Shown: piece after piece, positions 1 to 8,260 of the stretch | Position numbering within the stretch: position 1 is the stretch's first letter | Layout: each line of letters begins with the position of its first letter | Source of the DNA: Roseiflexus castenholzii DSM 13941 | Lineage (GTDB): Bacteria > Chloroflexota > Chloroflexia > Chloroflexales > Roseiflexaceae | NCBI RefSeq assembly: GCF_000017805.1 | Contig: NC_009767.1 | Location: 3,596,001 to 3,660,000, forward strand | Reading direction: 5' to 3' | DNA length: 64,000 nucleotides | Position numbers and translations under genes: made by a program | Notes under the pieces: generated by a model | The model's input: the letters and a program-made list of their open reading frames with translations, nothing else | What the model was told of the DNA's origin: nothing | Databases searched by the model: none

Positions 1-2
1 TC

Positions 3-1364
3 CTGGCGCAGGCGATGATCGATGAAGGGCTGAAACTGGTGGCAGCCGGCGCTAATCCTATGATCCTCAAACGCGGTCTCGACAAGGGACGCGAGGCTCT
101 GGTGGCGCGCATTAAAGAGCAAGCCATCTCGTTGAAGAGCCGTGACGAAATCCGCCAGGTGGCGACGATCTCTGCGCAGGACCCAGAGATCGGCGAGTTG
201 CTGGCGACAATCATGGACAAGATCGGGCACGACGGCGTTGTGACGATTGAAGAGGGCAAAGGCACAACGCTGGAGTACGAACTGGTCGAGGGTATGCAGT
301 TCGACCGCGGCTACATCTCACCCTACTTCGTCACCGACTCGAGCCGCATGGAGGCAGTGATCGACGAGCCGTACATCCTGATCACCGACAAGAAAATCAG
401 CGCTGTTAATGATCTGCTTCCCGTCCTTGAAGCCGTACTGGCGACCGGCAAAAAAGACCTGGTGATCATCGCCGAGGATGTCGATGGCGAAGCACTGGCG
501 ACACTGGTGGTCAACAAGATGCGCGGTACGCTGAACCCGCTGGCAGTGAAAGCCCCCGGCTTTGGTGATCGCCGCAAAGCCATGCTCCAGGACATCGCCA
601 TCCTGACCGGCGGCACGCTCATCAGCGAAGAAGTCGGGCGCAAACTCGATAGCGCCAAAGTGCAGGACCTTGGCCGCGCCCGCCGGGTGAAGTCGGACAA
701 GGACAATACCGTCATTGTTGAAGGGTTTGGCGACAAGCAGGCGATCCAGGCGCGCATCAGGCAACTGAAGCAGCAGATCGAAACCACAACGTCGGACTAT
801 GACCGCGAGAAGTTGCAGGAGCGCGTTGCCAAGCTGTCGGGCGGCGTGGCGGTGATCAAAGTCGGCGCACCGACCGAACCGGCGCTAAAGGAGCGCAAGG
901 CGCGCGTCGAGGACGCGCTGAACGCAACCCGCGCGGCAGTTGAGGAGGGCATTGTGCCTGGCGGCGGCGTTGCGCTGCTGAATGCCATTTCAGCGCTCGA
1001 TAACGTCCAGACGCAGTTCGAGGAAGAGCGCATGGCATTGAACGTGTTGCGGCGTGCGCTGGAAGAGCCGCTGCGCCAGCTGGCGATCAACGCCGGTGAG
1101 GATGGCTCAGTGGTAGTGAATCAGGTGCGAACCTTGCAGCGTGAGCACAATAATCCGCACTACGGGTTTGATGTGATGACCGGCAACTATGTCGATCTGA
1201 TGCAGGCAGGCATCATCGACCCGGCGAAAGTTGTGCGCAGCGCGCTGGAGAACGCCGTCAGCGTCGCAGGCATCGTCCTGACAACCGATGCGCTGATTAC
1301 CGAAGCGCCGGAGCCGAAGAAGAACGGCGCACGCACGCCGTCGATGCCGGATGAGGAGTTCTAA
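3..1364 (+). CDS. groEL: Chaperonin GroEL (Hsp60), 5'-truncated by the window edge
   Basis: This is the ATP-dependent 60-kDa chaperonin subunit, which forms double heptameric rings in the cytosol and folds proteins with GroES. The reading frame is open to the left edge (codons from base 3 read LAQAMIDEG), so about the first 85-95 residues are missing and 453 are visible. Recognisable GroEL segments are [12 protein letters not shown], the apical-domain stretch [26 protein letters not shown], and the equatorial-domain segment [13 protein letters not shown] followed by the C-terminal GYDV-like block ([23 protein letters not shown]). The tail ends in a charged stretch, PSMPDEEF, rather than the Gly-Gly-Met repeats of E. 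coli GroEL. A good intrinsic terminator follows 35 bases after the stop. Whether groES lies upstream cannot be seen. Family assignment is essentially certain. Confidence 0.97.
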
Positions 1365-1398
1365 AGTCGAACATTTCTGCTCTGAGCCGTATGTGAAG

Positions 1399-1434
1399 GC
1401 CGGAGAGCGCGGCGCTCTCCGGCTCTTTTATTTC
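1399..1434 (+). terminator. Rho-independent terminator of groEL
   Basis: A perfect 10-bp stem (GCCGGAGAGC / GCTCTCCGGC) with a GCGGC loop is followed by TCTTTTATTT. It sits just past the groEL stop codon and before the convergent cytochrome gene, so it plausibly ends the groEL transcript. Confidence 0.85.
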
Positions 1435-1501
1435 TGTTTGCCTATATTCGCCGCGCGGCATCATTCCACAACGTGAGCAGCAGGGGCATCGTTTTTTTTC
1501 C

Positions 1502-1996
1502 TCAGCCGCCTTGCTGTGTCAACCGACGCTGAAATTCCTGTACGTCTGGAGGCCAGGCGCTTTTAATATACTCCAGCACCATCCAGATCTGATCGTCGCT
1601 CAACACGGAACCAAATGCCGGCATGCCGCTGACGTACCCTTGCGGAGCAACGCTTTGCCCGCCTTCCTTTGTTATGCGAAACAGGAAGTCATCGGGATGG
1701 TGCCAGGTGTGACCCGTTGCATCATGCGGCGGCGCCGGCATGCTGCCGTTGGGTAAGGGTTGTCGCCAGTTTGGTTGCCCTTCGAGATTGACCCCGTGGC
1801 AACTGGCGCAGTACGTGACATACAACTCTCGTCCTTCACGGTTTCTGGCAGAACTGATCGGAGCATCGGTCGAAGAAGAACCCCGACTCGTCAGCGCCGC
1901 TCCAACCACTACGCCGATCAGGATGAGACCAAACATCACGATGCCAGATGTCCGTTGCGATGGCAACCGTTTTTTTTGGACGCGCTTTATATGCAT
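1502..1996 (-). CDS. Membrane-anchored class I c-type cytochrome
   Basis: A 164-residue protein with one N-terminal membrane segment (about residues 18-36, signal anchor after a Lys/Arg-rich start), then a single haem-binding motif CASCH at residues 63-67. A Met in SGMPAFG at about 125 is the likely distal haem ligand. The rest fits the small monohaem cytochrome c fold (final helix LSDDQIWMVLEYIKSAW). It should sit on the outer face of the membrane and carry single electrons. It is the last gene of a four-gene minus-strand group (DUF305 protein, response regulator, histidine kinase, cytochrome) and begins 28 bases after the kinase stop. No strong Shine-Dalgarno is at the usual distance; a GGGGAG lies about 14 bases upstream of the ATG. 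The redox partner is unknown. Confidence 0.85.
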   Translation of the reverse strand: MHIKRVQKKRLPSQRTSGIVMFGLILIGVVVGAALTSRGSSSTDAPISSARNREGRELYVTYCASCHGVNLEGQPNWRQPLPNGSMPAPPHDATGHTWHHPDDFLFRITKEGGQSVAPQGYVSGMPAFGSVLSDDQIWMVLEYIKSAWPPDVQEFQRRLTQQGG

Positions 1997-2024
1997 GGTT
2001 TTCAGATAGGCTCCCCTTTCGAGT

Positions 2025-3170
2025 TCACGTCCCGATCAGGCACCGATGCACCGGCAACGTAAAGGTGAAGGTTGCGCCGCGCCCCAGCCCCTCACTTTCA
2101 CCCCAGATGCGCCCGCCATGCGCTTCCACCAGCGCCTTGCAGATTGTCAATCCTACCCCTGTCCCGCCGGTGGTGCGGGTCCGTGATTTGTCCACACGAT
2201 AGAATCGCTCAAAGAGGTATGGCAGGTGCTCAGCGGCAATGCCCGATCCAGTATCACGAACCTGAAACCAAATAGTCCGCACGTCTGTCCAGACAGTTAT
2301 GTTGACGTTTCCGCCCGCCGGAGTATGCTGAAGCGCATTGCCAAGCAGGTTGATCAACACCTGCGCCACCCGATCAGCGTCAGCCAGCGCCGGTGGCAGA
2401 TCGAGCGGAAGAGTGCAGGTGAGTGCAACGCCTTTATCATCAAATTGCGGTTTCAGGCGCGCCATAGCACGATCAACCAGCGTAGCAGGCGCCATCGGCG
2501 CCAGACGGAGCGGCAGTTGCCTTGCTTCGGCGCGTGAGAGTTCCTGCAAGTCGGCGACCAGTCGCCGCAGCCGTCCCACCTCATCGAGAATAAGCGCCCA
2601 CGTCTCACCATTGGCAGTCACCACGCCATCCAGCACACCTTCGGCATACCCTTCGATTGTCGCCAGCGGTGTGCGCAACTCGTGAGCAACGTCGCCGATA
2701 AGCGCCACCCGACGACGCTCGGCGTGTTCCAGGGTTTCCGCCATCAGATTGAACTGCTGCGCCAGTGCAGCAAGTTCCTCGCTGCCGGCTGGCGACACAC
2801 GTTCGTGATAGTGCCCGGCTGCAATCCGCTGACTGGCACGCAGCAGATCCTGGATCGGCAGCGCCACCCGGCGCGATACCACCAGACTGACCGCGACTGC
2901 AACTCCAATCGCCGCTCCGCCGCTGATAACCAGCGCCTGAATCATAGCCGCCTCGAATACGGCATTCGTCGCGCGCTCCATTTCCGCCATCACAGGGTCG
3001 GTTGTCCATGTGGCGTCGGGTCCGAGCCAGGCGACCATCAACCGATCATGCAGGGTATGCGCCGTAAGCAGGGTAACAGCCAGCAGGGTGACTGCGCCGG
3101 CAACAATGACCAGCACATGCGCCAGAAAGAGGCGTCCATACAATCCACGGAACCTGGACAGCGTCATCAC
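2025..3170 (-). CDS. HAMP-domain sensor histidine kinase
   Basis: An inner-membrane sensor kinase of 381 residues. It has two membrane segments (about residues 13-36 and 76-98) flanking a short extracytoplasmic loop of roughly 40 residues, then a HAMP linker. The H box is GDVAHELRTPLATIEGY, with the phospho-accepting His, and the ATPase domain has the N box (NLLGNALQHTP), G1 (DTGSGIAAEH) and G2 (GTGVGLTI). All catalytic boxes are intact. The start overlaps the response-regulator stop (GTGATG), so the two are translationally coupled. A GGAG lies 7 bases before the GTG used here; the ATG three bases on is the alternative. The short sensor loop resembles envelope or metal sensors of the CusS/BaeS kind, but the ligand is not evident. 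Confidence 0.93.
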   Translation of the reverse strand: MMTLSRFRGLYGRLFLAHVLVIVAGAVTLLAVTLLTAHTLHDRLMVAWLGPDATWTTDPVMAEMERATNAVFEAAMIQALVISGGAAIGVAVAVSLVVSRRVALPIQDLLRASQRIAAGHYHERVSPAGSEELAALAQQFNLMAETLEHAERRRVALIGDVAHELRTPLATIEGYAEGVLDGVVTANGETWALILDEVGRLRRLVADLQELSRAEARQLPLRLAPMAPATLVDRAMARLKPQFDDKGVALTCTLPLDLPPALADADRVAQVLINLLGNALQHTPAGGNVNITVWTDVRTIWFQVRDTGSGIAAEHLPYLFERFYRVDKSRTRTTGGTGVGLTICKALVEAHGGRIWGESEGLGRGATFTFTLPVHRCLIGT

Positions 3171-3862
3171 GATGCGTCTCCAAACCGATAGCCTATGCCG
3201 CGCACCGTCATGATGAACGTCGGTCGCGTCGGATCATCCCCCAGTTTCTTCCGCAGATTGGCGATATGCACATCGATAACGTGATCATCGCCAAAGTAGT
3301 CGTTGCCCCATACCCGCTCGATCAATTGCGCGCGGGTAAAAACACGACCAGGCGCCGAAGCCAGGACGCTGAGCAATGCATACTCCAGATTGGTCAGTTT
3401 GAGCGGCTCGCCCGCAAGCAACGCTTCATGACGGGCAACATCAATCGTCAGCGGTCCAGACTGCACCAACAGCGGCGCCGGCTCGTCGTCAGCATGGCGG
3501 GGACGACGAAACATCGCACGTACCCGCGCTACCAGTTCGCGCGGTGAGAACGGCTTGGTGAGGTAGTCGTCGGCCCCGATCTCCAGCCCGACGACGCGAT
3601 CCATCTCCTCGGCTTTCGCCGTTAGCATCAGCACGTAGGCATCCGAGAATGTGCGCAGCCTGTGGCATACTTCTAGCCCATCAATGCCAGGCAGCATCAG
3701 ATCAAGGATGATCAGGTCCGGTTGTTCGCTGCGCGCCAGGCTCAGTGCCTGTACACCATCACGCGCCTGCACGATGCGAAATCCTTCGCGTTCCAGGTAG
3801 CCGCGCAACAAATTGCGCAGACGATCTTCGTCTTCGACGATCAACAACGTTCTTGCTATCAT
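3167..3862 (-). CDS. OmpR/PhoB-family response regulator
   Basis: A 231-residue DNA-binding response regulator. The receiver domain (residues 5-118) has the acidic pair EDED near the N-terminus, the phospho-acceptor Asp in LIILDLMLPGIDG, and the conserved Lys in LTKPFSPRELV. The C-terminal winged helix (about 130-228) shows the PhoB-type pattern LTNLEYALLSVLASAPGRVFTRAQLIERVWG and DVHIANLRKKLGDD ending VRGIGYRF. It pairs with the overlapping histidine kinase, and probably controls the DUF305 gene 33 bases upstream and its own operon. No convincing Shine-Dalgarno precedes the ATG, suggesting coupling to the upstream gene. Confidence 0.95.
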   Translation of the reverse strand: MIARTLLIVEDEDRLRNLLRGYLEREGFRIVQARDGVQALSLARSEQPDLIILDLMLPGIDGLEVCHRLRTFSDAYVLMLTAKAEEMDRVVGLEIGADDYLTKPFSPRELVARVRAMFRRPRHADDEPAPLLVQSGPLTIDVARHEALLAGEPLKLTNLEYALLSVLASAPGRVFTRAQLIERVWGNDYFGDDHVIDVHIANLRKKLGDDPTRPTFIMTVRGIGYRFGDAS

Positions 3863-3895
3863 TATTGTTACTGGCTTCAGAAATCCTTCGCGGCA

Positions 3896-4504
3896 CTATT
3901 TGTTGGTATCCTCGATACCATACCACGCTTTAAGCCAGGTTCGCATTTGGGCGATTTCTGCGTCCTGCGCCGCAATGATGGACTGCGCCAGATCCCTGAT
4001 TTCCTGGCGCTCCGCACGCTGAAGCGCATCGCGTGCCATGGCGATGGCGCCTTCGTGGTGTGGAATCATCGCTTCGATAAAACGCCGATCGAACGGCGCC
4101 GGTCCATCGGCGACCATCATCGGACCCATTTCCATTCCCATGCCAGCCGTTGGTGCAAGATCAGGATACCACGCCGCGCGCCACGAACGCATCTGGTCTA
4201 TTTCGTTCTGCTGTGCGCTGATGATTGCCTCTGCCAACTGCCGAATTTCGGGACGTTCAGCCGATTCGAGCGCCTGCCGCGCCATAACGATGGCGCCTTC
4301 GTGATGCATGATCATGCTATCGATAAAGAGCGCATCATAGGGTGTTTCATGCATACCCGGCATCATGGTCGAATGATCCATGCCGGACATGCTCGAAGGC
4401 GTCGAAGCGCTCGATGGAGCGGTCACCGTCTGCGGCGCGCTGCTGCACGCGGTTGCCAGCGCAGCGAGAAGAACAATCAGACTGATCGATCCAATCCGTG
4501 GCAT
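3896..4504 (-). CDS. DUF305 lipoprotein with two HHEGA repeats
   Basis: The start chosen (MPRIGS) has a GGAGGA ribosome site and gives a clean lipoprotein signal, LAALATACSS, with the lipobox Cys at about residue 19. The mature part is a tandem of two similar DUF305 units, each with a His-His-Glu-Gly-Ala motif (MHHEGAIVMARQAL and PHHEGAIAMARDAL) followed by a helix ending in EI(D/A)QMR(S/T)W. A Met/His-rich linker (SGMDHSTMMPGM) lies before the first unit. DUF305 proteins are helical bundles often found near copper-handling genes. The Met/His richness and the linked two-component system make a metal (copper) role plausible here, but this is inference. It is the first gene of the four-gene operon. 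Confidence 0.85.
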   Translation of the reverse strand: MPRIGSISLIVLLAALATACSSAPQTVTAPSSASTPSSMSGMDHSTMMPGMHETPYDALFIDSMIMHHEGAIVMARQALESAERPEIRQLAEAIISAQQNEIDQMRSWRAAWYPDLAPTAGMGMEMGPMMVADGPAPFDRRFIEAMIPHHEGAIAMARDALQRAERQEIRDLAQSIIAAQDAEIAQMRTWLKAWYGIEDTNK

Positions 4505-4696
4505 ACGATATTCCTCCAGCATCGATTCTTCACGATACCGCAACAATGTACCCCATCCAGATCAAGGTATGCTCTATCCATGCTCAAGATATGGTCAAGA
4601 AATCGGCGGTGGAAGCGGTTGCGCCAAACAATTCCACAACGCGCTATCGCCGTGGTAGAATAGAGAGCATAGTCACACCGCGCGCAAGGAGGATCG

Positions 4697-5308
4697 ATGA
4701 CGACCGTCACACCATTTCCCGCTGTGCCGTCGCTACGCTCAATCGATACCGGCTGGAACTATGAGCGCTGGTCTGCTCTACCAGATGATGGCAACCGGTA
4801 TGAAGTCATCGACGGAGTCCTGTTTGTGACTCCTGCGCCGAGTTTTTTTCACCAATGGATCGTTCGCCAGATCGTGCTGCTGCTGGTGGAGCAGATTGAC
4901 CGTCTAGGCATTGGTCTGACCGCATGGGCGCCGATTGGTGTGCGTATGCCAGGGTGTGATCCGGTGCAACCCGACATTGTCGTTGTGCGCAATGAGGATC
5001 GCAGCATGATCTATGATCGCCGCATCAATGGCGTGCCTGCCTTAATCGTTGAGGTGTTGTCGCCATCCAATCCCGAGACCGATACAGAAATCAAACGTGC
5101 AGCATATGCGCGTGCCGGGTTGCCGGAGTACTGGATCGTGCGCCCGGCTGAGCGCGATGTCCTGGTATGCACCCGTCCCGATTCGGTTGTTGGCGATTTC
5201 CTCGAAGTCTTCACCATTGCCCCTGATGGCACGCTTTTGTCACCGACACTTCCATTCCGCGCCCAGGTCGCCGGCTTCTTCGCAGGTTCGCCGGACGAAA
5301 CGCTTTAG
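4697..5308 (+). CDS. Uma2-family (DUF820) restriction-endonuclease-fold protein
   Basis: A 203-residue protein of the Uma2 family, which has the PD-(D/E)XK nuclease fold and is common in Chloroflexota and Cyanobacteria. Typical signatures are the N-terminal RYEVIDGVLFVTPAPSFFHQ, the core acidic strand PVQPDIVVVRNED, the ALIVEVLSPSN strand, and the K-x-Y segment EIKRAAYARAGLPEYWIV. The putative catalytic set (Asp, Glu in EVLSPS, Lys) is intact. An AAGGAGG stands 6 bases before the ATG. It is a lone gene with no methyltransferase or toxin partner beside it; the cellular role of this family is not established. Confidence 0.88.
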   Translation: MTTVTPFPAVPSLRSIDTGWNYERWSALPDDGNRYEVIDGVLFVTPAPSFFHQWIVRQIVLLLVEQIDRLGIGLTAWAPIGVRMPGCDPVQPDIVVVRNEDRSMIYDRRINGVPALIVEVLSPSNPETDTEIKRAAYARAGLPEYWIVRPAERDVLVCTRPDSVVGDFLEVFTIAPDGTLLSPTLPFRAQVAGFFAGSPDETL

Positions 5309-5410
5309 GGACGCTTTCCTGGGGCGTGGCAGCGAGCAGACACAGAGACTTGTCCCTGTAAAGGCGGGACGTTCAGCGGCGGCGCATCCATCCTCCGGCG
5401 GATGCTGGTA

Positions 5411-5669
5411 ATACCAATGACAATTGAAGATGCCGCATGCTTGTCATTCCGAGCGCAGCGACTTGTCATTCCGAGCGCAGCGACTTGTCATTCCGAGCGC
5501 AGCGACTTGTCATTCCGAGCGCAGCGACTTGTCATTCCGAGCGCAGCGACTTGTCATTCCGAGCGCAGCGACTTGTCATTCCGAGCGCAGCGAGGAATCT
5601 GCGCGGGTCGCGCACGACCCCTCGCGCTGCTGGGGGTGACCATGCCGGATGGTCACAGGTCATTGGTAT
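5411..5669 (-). repeat. MITE-like dispersed element, copy 1 (expanded)
   Basis: Bounded by ATACCAATGAC and its inverted complement GTCATTGGTAT. The interior matches the other three copies in the window but in reverse orientation (shared segments: GAAGATGCCGCATGC, GGTCGCGCACGACCC, GGTGACCATGCCGGATGGTCAC). It is longer than the 127-150 bp copies because one internal segment is repeated seven times. No open reading frame for a transposase is present, so it is non-autonomous at best. Confidence 0.85.
5440..5593. repeat. 22-bp perfect tandem repeat, 7 copies
   Basis: Seven consecutive identical 22-bp units beginning CTTGTCATTCCGAGCGCAGC fill this segment. The unit is a single-copy part of the dispersed element elsewhere, so this is a local expansion. 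The spurious peptides it encodes in several frames are not genes. Confidence 0.95.
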
Positions 5670-6006
5670 AACACCCCCTCATCAACCGCAAACGAAGATC
5701 GTCAGCGCGGGGCGTCCGCTGGAGATCATATCGTGCAAACGAATGTCCCACCTCACTCAGGAGTATGGGCAGATCGACAGAAACTGACAGATGGTGCGCC
5801 TCATCCTCATCGGAAACAGACTCAGCATCAGCGCCCTGACAAAAGAGCAGAACAGAACCTGCGGGTAGGCGGGATGCTGCGCCCTTTGATGGGCAGCGTG
5901 GAGATACTGCCACCTCCCTGGAAGCGGTAACGCCAATTCATACGCGACTTTGATGACCTTTGTGCATGGTAGTAGAGGGAGGGAGGGTTCTATCAACAAG
6001 AGAAAG

Positions 6007-6081
6007 TGGTGGGCCGGGTGGGGATCGAACCCACGACCATCGGTTTAAAAGACCGCTGCTCTACCTCTGAGCTACCAGCCC
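6007..6081 (-). tRNA. tRNA-Lys (anticodon TTT)
   Basis: Read on the minus strand, a 7-bp acceptor stem (GGGCTGG with CCGGCCC, one G-T pair) encloses a D arm with AGCTCAGAGGTAGAGC. The anticodon arm CGGTCTTTTAAACCG carries anticodon TTT, and the T arm is CGTGGGTTCGATCCCCACC. Discriminator A and an encoded CCA end follow. A TATAAT box lies 26 bases upstream of the mature 5' end. Confidence 0.96.
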
Positions 6082-6106
6082 GCATGGTTGGCGAACCCGC
6101 TCTTCT

Positions 6107-6112
6107 ATTATA
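6107..6112 (-). promoter_or_regulatory. -10 box of the tRNA-Lys gene
   Basis: TATAAT on the minus strand, 26 bases before the tRNA 5' end. No convincing -35 hexamer is seen at 16-18 bases. Confidence 0.4.
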
Positions 6113-6341
6113 GCACGTTTTCCAGGTATGGAGTGGAACACGGATACGCACCGATTGAGACGGATACGCGCGGATCAGATCAGGCGCGTCACAGGAACGC
6201 CATCCCGCAATCGCGCTGTGCCTTCGGGTGCGATCCACACCGGCCCGACGCGCTCTGCAGCACAACCGCCACGCCGCCGGTCACGCCGGAGAGAAAGTTC
6301 TACTGGACGCGCCGCCTCATCCCATATAACCGTCACCTTCC

Positions 6342-6641
6342 TCACAGAATATACCCCCGTTTGCGCGCCACCTCTTCCTTATGCTTACGGAAGAGCACAT
6401 CACGCTCAGTGCCTTTGATTTCGCGCGAATAGGTGCTCAGAATGCGCTCGACTTCGGCATCGATCTCTTCTTCGACTTTCAGATCGGCGACGATAAAATC
6501 GTAGATCGCCTTGACGCGCGCAGCCCGCCCCATCCCCGGCGGTGTGCCGCGCGGGTTCTTGTACATCAGCAGGCCGCGCTGCTCCAGTTCGTCGTGCAAC
6601 CGCTCGGCGATCCGGCGGATTTTGTCTTCGCTCAGGCGCAT
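6342..6641 (-). CDS. DUF507 family protein
   Basis: A 99-residue, highly charged helical protein. The segment EDKIRRIAERLHDELEQRGLL and the central IYDFIVADLKVEEEIDAEVERIL match the DUF507 family, whose function is unknown. There is no signal peptide or membrane segment. It starts 9 bases after the polyphosphate phosphotransferase stop and is probably the last gene of the glycogen/polyphosphate operon. About 260 bases between it and the tRNA hold no recognisable feature. Confidence 0.85.
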   Translation of the reverse strand: MRLSEDKIRRIAERLHDELEQRGLLMYKNPRGTPPGMGRAARVKAIYDFIVADLKVEEEIDAEVERILSTYSREIKGTERDVLFRKHKEEVARKRGYIL

Positions 6642-6650
6642 GGCAGGCTC

Positions 6651-8258
6651 CTACAGTTTCACCCGACCTAACTCGGCTTCCAGACGGCGCACGAGCGTGC
6701 GCAGCGCCTTGACCCGTGCAAATCGCTTATCCTCGGCTTCGATAATCGTCCACGGCGCAGCCGGCGTCGAGGTGCGCAACAACATCTCGTCCGCTGCTGC
6801 CTCATACTGTGGCCACTTCTCGCGGTTACGCCAGTCCTCTTCGGTGAGTTTCCAGGCTTTATACGGGATCGACTGCCGTTCCTCAAAACGCCGCAACTGC
6901 TCTTCTGGACTGAGATGCAGCCAGAATTTTACGACAATTGTACCAAACTCGACCAGTTGCCGCTCGAATTCGTTAATCTCGGCATAGGCGCGCTGCCACT
7001 CCTCCGGACGGGCAAACCCCTCGACGCGCTCCACCAGCACCCTCCCGTACCACGAGCGATCAAAGACAGCAATCTGACCGCGCGGCGGCAACCGGCGCCA
7101 GAAGCGGTAAAGATAATGGTGCGCCTTATCGTCGCCGGTCGGCGCGGCAATCGCATGCACCACATAACTGCGCGGATCGAGCTTCTCGGTAATGCGCTGA
7201 ATCGTTCCTCCTTTCCCGGCAGCATCCCATCCCTCGAAGACCACAACGACCGGACGCTTCTGGAGATAGACCTGAAAGCCAAGCAGTCGCAGTTTGGCTT
7301 GCAATTGGTTGAGCTTCCGGCTGTACTTTCGCGGATCGAGACGCTGGCTCAAATCGACGCGCCGGAGAATGCTGATGCCGGTTGGCAGCGGCGATACGCC
7401 GGCAGACACCCCTTCGGGTGCGCCATTGCCAGAGGTGAACATCGGGCGCGCACCGCGGGTGCGCAACACATCGAGGCTGCGACGGAAGGAGGCGCCACGC
7501 GAGTCGAGCAGTTCTTCGCGACTTTCGGCATCCACGTCGATAACCGGTCGCCTCCCAATGCGCGCCTCGAGCGCACTCAGGATCGCCTCGAACGCCGCCA
7601 CGCGCGCATAGTGCCCGCAGGTCGCCGGAATGATGATCCAGGGTGCATACGGAGTATCGGTGCGGGCAATCATATCCTCGACCACATCGCGCACCCGTTC
7701 GTAGTGACGATGTTGCCACAGGTCCTCCTCGGTCACCTGCCAGGCAGTCGTTTTGTCACCAAGCAATTTCTTGAACCGACGCCCTTGCTCACGCTGTGAA
7801 ATGTGCAGCCAGAACTTCAGAATCACCGCACCATCATCCGCCAGTTGGCGCTCGAATGCGCCGATATCCTCACAGCGCGCGCGCCAATCGGCGACGCTCA
7901 ACTCGCCCCGCACCCGCTCACCAAGCACGTGGCGATACCACGAGCGATCAAAAATCGCAATCTGACCATAACTCGGAGTCTTCAGCCAGAAACGGTAGAG
8001 CCAGGGATACTGCATCTCATACGTGCGCGGCGGGGTGATCGAATAGACGCGCAAGCCGCGTGGATCGAGCCGGCGAGTAATAGCGCTGATGGTGCGCACC
8101 TTGGCGGCGCCAGCCCACCCCTCGAAGGCGAACAGCGCCGGAATGCGCGCTTCGAACAACGCCTGTTCCATATCGTACAGGCGCATCTGGAGATCAACGA
8201 GGCGTTGACGATAGTCGCGCTTGCTGAGCGTGAGCGTCAGATCGACCTGTTCGAGCAT
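6651..8258 (-). CDS. pap: Two-domain PPK2-type polyphosphate:AMP phosphotransferase
   Basis: A cytosolic enzyme that moves phosphate from polyphosphate to AMP (or related nucleotides), linking the polyphosphate store to ADP/ATP. The 535 residues hold two tandem PPK2 domains, as in the class II enzyme PAP. The C-terminal domain keeps an intact Walker A (EGWDAAGKGGT, about residues 340-350), the lid and the DRSWYGRVLVERV motif. The N-terminal domain has the matching DRSWYRHVLGERV, but its P-loop is degenerate (EGWAGAAKVRT), which is usual for two-domain members where only one half is catalytic. It lies 2 bases after glgA, so energy-store and carbon-store genes are co-transcribed. AMP specificity is inferred from architecture. 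Confidence 0.9.
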   Translation of the reverse strand: MLEQVDLTLTLSKRDYRQRLVDLQMRLYDMEQALFEARIPALFAFEGWAGAAKVRTISAITRRLDPRGLRVYSITPPRTYEMQYPWLYRFWLKTPSYGQIAIFDRSWYRHVLGERVRGELSVADWRARCEDIGAFERQLADDGAVILKFWLHISQREQGRRFKKLLGDKTTAWQVTEEDLWQHRHYERVRDVVEDMIARTDTPYAPWIIIPATCGHYARVAAFEAILSALEARIGRRPVIDVDAESREELLDSRGASFRRSLDVLRTRGARPMFTSGNGAPEGVSAGVSPLPTGISILRRVDLSQRLDPRKYSRKLNQLQAKLRLLGFQVYLQKRPVVVVFEGWDAAGKGGTIQRITEKLDPRSYVVHAIAAPTGDDKAHHYLYRFWRRLPPRGQIAVFDRSWYGRVLVERVEGFARPEEWQRAYAEINEFERQLVEFGTIVVKFWLHLSPEEQLRRFEERQSIPYKAWKLTEEDWRNREKWPQYEAAADEMLLRTSTPAAPWTIIEAEDKRFARVKALRTLVRRLEAELGRVKL

Positions 8259-8260
8259 GC

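Larger units (their letters stand above)
5309..6006. other. Non-coding gap holding a repeat element
   Basis: This stretch contains repeat-element copy 1 with its internal 22-bp tandem array. The part after the element (about 5670-6006) shows no gene, no hairpin with a T run and no other recognisable structure. Confidence 0.6.

Noticed and set aside
4556..4590. CueR-like operator before the DUF305 gene
   Set aside because: Only a partial dyad (TACC...GGTA) is visible on the minus strand, without a promoter of MerR-type spacing.
5440..5593. CRISPR-like array of 22-bp repeats
   Set aside because: The repeats are directly adjacent with no unique spacers; it is a simple tandem expansion inside a dispersed element.
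5402..5787. Repetitive peptides in three plus-strand frames over the tandem array
   Set aside because: They merely translate the 22-bp repeat in its three frames.
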